64,000 nucleotides of DNA, taken from the NCBI GenBank assembly GCA_020796225.1, contig CM036758.1:66229274-66293273 (forward strand), given 5' to 3'. The translations under genes and the position numbers were made by a program. Below, piece after piece: positions 61,741-64,000 of the stretch (position 1 is its first letter; every line of letters starts with the position of its first letter). Source of the DNA: Arion vulgaris. Its lineage: Eukaryota; Mollusca; Gastropoda; Stylommatophora; Arionidae. The notes beneath the pieces were generated by a model, which saw nothing but the letters and a program-made list of their open reading frames with translations, searched no databases and was not told the DNA's origin.

Positions 61741-61861
61741 GACACCTATTGGTCTGTCCGAGTGTTATACTGTTGGTTTAGTAACCACTAACAATACCCT
61801 TCACACTGCCTACACTTAACATTTGCAACCTTTCCCATTGGAAACACTTGACAAATACTAC

Positions 61862-62840
61862 ACTTGGTGAATGTTATATTTGGTGAATGCTATATTTGAT
61901 GAATGTTATATTTGATGAATGTTATATTTGATGAATGCTAAATTCGATGAATGTTATATTTGATAATGTAAATTGATGAATGTTATATTTGATGAATGCT
62001 AAATTCGATGAATGTTATATTTGATGAATGCTAAATTCGATGAATGTTATATTTGATGAATGCTAAATTGATGAATGTATATCATGAATGTTATATTTGA
62101 TGAAGTTATATTTGATGAATGCTAAATTGATGAATGTTATATCTGATGAATGTTATATTTGATGAATGTTATATTTGATGAATGCTAAATCGATAATGTT
62201 ATATTTGATGAATGCTATATTTGGTGAAGTTATATTTGATGAATGCTATATTTGATGAATGCTAAATTCAATAGATGTTATATTTGATGAATGTTATATC
62301 TGATGAATGTTATATTTGATGAATGTTATATTTGATGAATGCTAAATTCGATGAATGTTATATTTGATGAAGATACTTTGATGAATGCTAAATTCGATGA
62401 ATGTTATATCTGATGAATGCTAAATTCAATGAATGTTATATCTGATGAATGTTATATTTGATGAAAGTTATATTTGATGAATGCTAAATTCGATGAATGT
62501 TATATCTGATGAATGTTATATTTGATGAATGTTATATTTGATGAATGCTATATTTGATGAATGCTAAATTCAATGAATGTTATATTTGATGAATGCTAAA
62601 TTCGATGAATGTTATATTTGATGAATGCTAAATTCGATGAATGTTATATTTGATGAATGCTATATTTGATGAATGCTAAATTCAATGAATGTTATATTTG
62701 ATGAATGCTATATTTGATGAATGCTAAATTTGATGAATGTTATATTTGTTGAGTGCTATATTTGGTGAATGTTGTATTTGATGTATGCTATATCTGATGA
62801 ATGCTATATTTGATGAATGCTATATTTAATGAATGCTATT
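61862..62840. repeat. 16-bp minisatellite, about 60 copies
   Basis: Unit ATGAATGTTATATTTG with a second type ATGAATGCTAAATTCG. The two alternate irregularly, giving 32-bp and 48-bp super-units. The array ends only about 10 bp before the 5' end of the LINE at 62,851. Confidence 0.96.
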
Positions 62841-62850
62841 TTAATGAACC

Positions 62851-64000
62851 CCTCCATATTAGCCTACCTTATCGTGGTTGGGAGGGTTTGTGTGCCTTTA
62901 GGATCCTTCAGGCATTCGGAGTCTAACCCCGGGCAGGTCTAACCAACCCGAACAGACTGAAGGTGAAAGGCCAGACCAAGGCGGGGAGCAGGATGGGGCC
63001 TCATAAGGTGACAGTGCAGAACCCACCGGCGAGTGGTAAATGCCTGGCTGCAACCACCCATCCCCACCCATGGGACAAATAGCACTTGTCCTCTCTCTCT
63101 TTGGGGAGGACATCCTTTTTTTTGTCTTCTACTATACATTTTCCCCTTAATAAGGGATTAAACTACATTTCAGGAGCACCCTGCATAAAAGCTGAGCCCG
63201 CAAAGGCTAAGTCATCTAAGTGGGGACGATCCAGACAAACCCGGGAAGAGATCTCGCCAGCAGGGGACTGCAACTGTCTGAGAACAACCCAAAAAAAAGA
63301 TGCCCTCAAAGGGAATGTGTCAGCCATTGGCGGGAGGAATCGACACATCGAACAACTCAAATGGCCATCGCAAATATTTATATAACTGTTGCCACCACCA
63401 TGGAAACAGCCAGGTGGTGGTGGACCGACCCCTGCCTCAAGGGTCCACCCTTAGCTACTAGCGGCCCTGTTGATTTTTCTAAAGCCAGGAGGACAGGGTA
63501 TTACTACGGGCAGCAAGGACAAACTTTCACCCCTCACAATTATGCAATGGAATGCAGAAGGGGTAACCAACAAAAAACGAGAGCTAGAGGAACGTCTGCA
63601 GAAAAGATTGACATCTGCTGTATCCAAGAGACGCACCTTAACCCGGGAAATAGATTCAGCATTAGAGGATTTGAAACCTTCCGCCAGGATAGAGAAAATA
63701 GACATAAGGGTGGAGTAGTAACACTAGTTCGTAATTCCATCCCGGCAGTTGAATTTACAGGTCCAATCAGATGAGACAGAATTCATAGCTGTTCAACTCT
63801 TATCAACAACACTAAGATGACATTTAAAAAATATACTACCACCCTCCATTCAAACGGGCGGGAAGCTATCAAGTTCAAGATGACAACTTGCTTATAGTGG
63901 GAGACTTCAACAGCCACTCCCCAAGCTGGGGCTATGACACGCTAGATCCTCGAGGTGAAAGCCTTGAAGAATGGCTGATCCCAACGTCTCACCATTCTCA
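62851..64000 (+). mobile_element. RNase H-type LINE, 5' part, runs off the window
   Basis: Second copy of the element at 41,310-45,603. The 5' region (62,851-63,520) contains the same CCTCCATATTAGCCTACC start. The endonuclease follows: IMQWNAEGVTNKKREL, ICCIQETHLNPGNRFSIRGF, FRQDRENRHKGGVVTLVRN and VGDFNSHSPSWGYDTLD near 63,895-63,945, with catalytic Glu of QETHL and Asp/Asn of GDFN legible. Frame changes at about 63,590 and 63,770 show it is not intact. The RT part is beyond position 64,000. Confidence 0.9.

Overview
This is an AT-rich animal nuclear sequence, most probably from a mollusc (a gastropod would fit). It has spliced genes with GT/AG introns, RNA polymerase III-type SINE heads, an RNase H-bearing LINE, many decayed reverse-transcriptase tails, a Penelope-like tail, TTAA-flanked and hAT-like DNA transposons, and intronless divergent nicotinic-receptor-like genes of the kind expanded in molluscs. 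The species call is an inference. No bacterial, viral or CRISPR feature was seen.

Genes. (1) 3,616-10,782, minus: five 3' exons of a PRXL2B / selenoprotein U-type peroxiredoxin-like gene. Its redox motif reads RRFG-TGA-QLCR, so the UGA stands where the family has the N-terminal Cys of CxxC and probably encodes selenocysteine. One exon start, with its 3' splice site, has been amplified into about 15 in-frame 42-bp copies. (2) 21,842-23,017 (minus), 25,093-26,246 (minus, broken) and 38,338-39,516 (plus): three intronless Cys-loop receptor genes of nicotinic type. (3) 50,357-61,536, minus: six 3' exons of a heparanase (GH79) gene, with clean splice sites but a lost nucleophile motif and two probable frameshifts. 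Its 5' exons lie beyond the window. Two short acidic ORFs and one unrecognised ORF are listed at low confidence.

Mobile DNA. Fragments of several LINE families, mostly reverse-transcriptase C-terminal tails, occur throughout. One nearly complete RNase H-type LINE runs from 45,603 down to about 41,310 (minus) and a second copy begins at 62,851 (plus) and leaves the window. DNA elements include a 2.2-kb Tc1/mariner-like element with 108-bp inverted repeats (12,523-14,707), three families of TTAA-bounded MITEs, a hAT-like element with an 8-bp duplication (37,217-37,881) and an 82-bp palindrome. At least six SINE-like families recur.

Tandem repeats. About seventeen distinct minisatellite arrays (units 11-66 bp) are spread over the window. 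Several arose from recognisable older sequence: a host exon (9.14-9.78 kb), LINE coding sequence (34.6-36.5, 53.9-54.5 and 54.6-54.7 kb) and a SINE head (23.6-23.8 kb). The block at 39.6-41.2 kb, and possibly the whole stretch to 45 kb, looks like poor consensus sequence, so single-base frameshifts should be read with caution.
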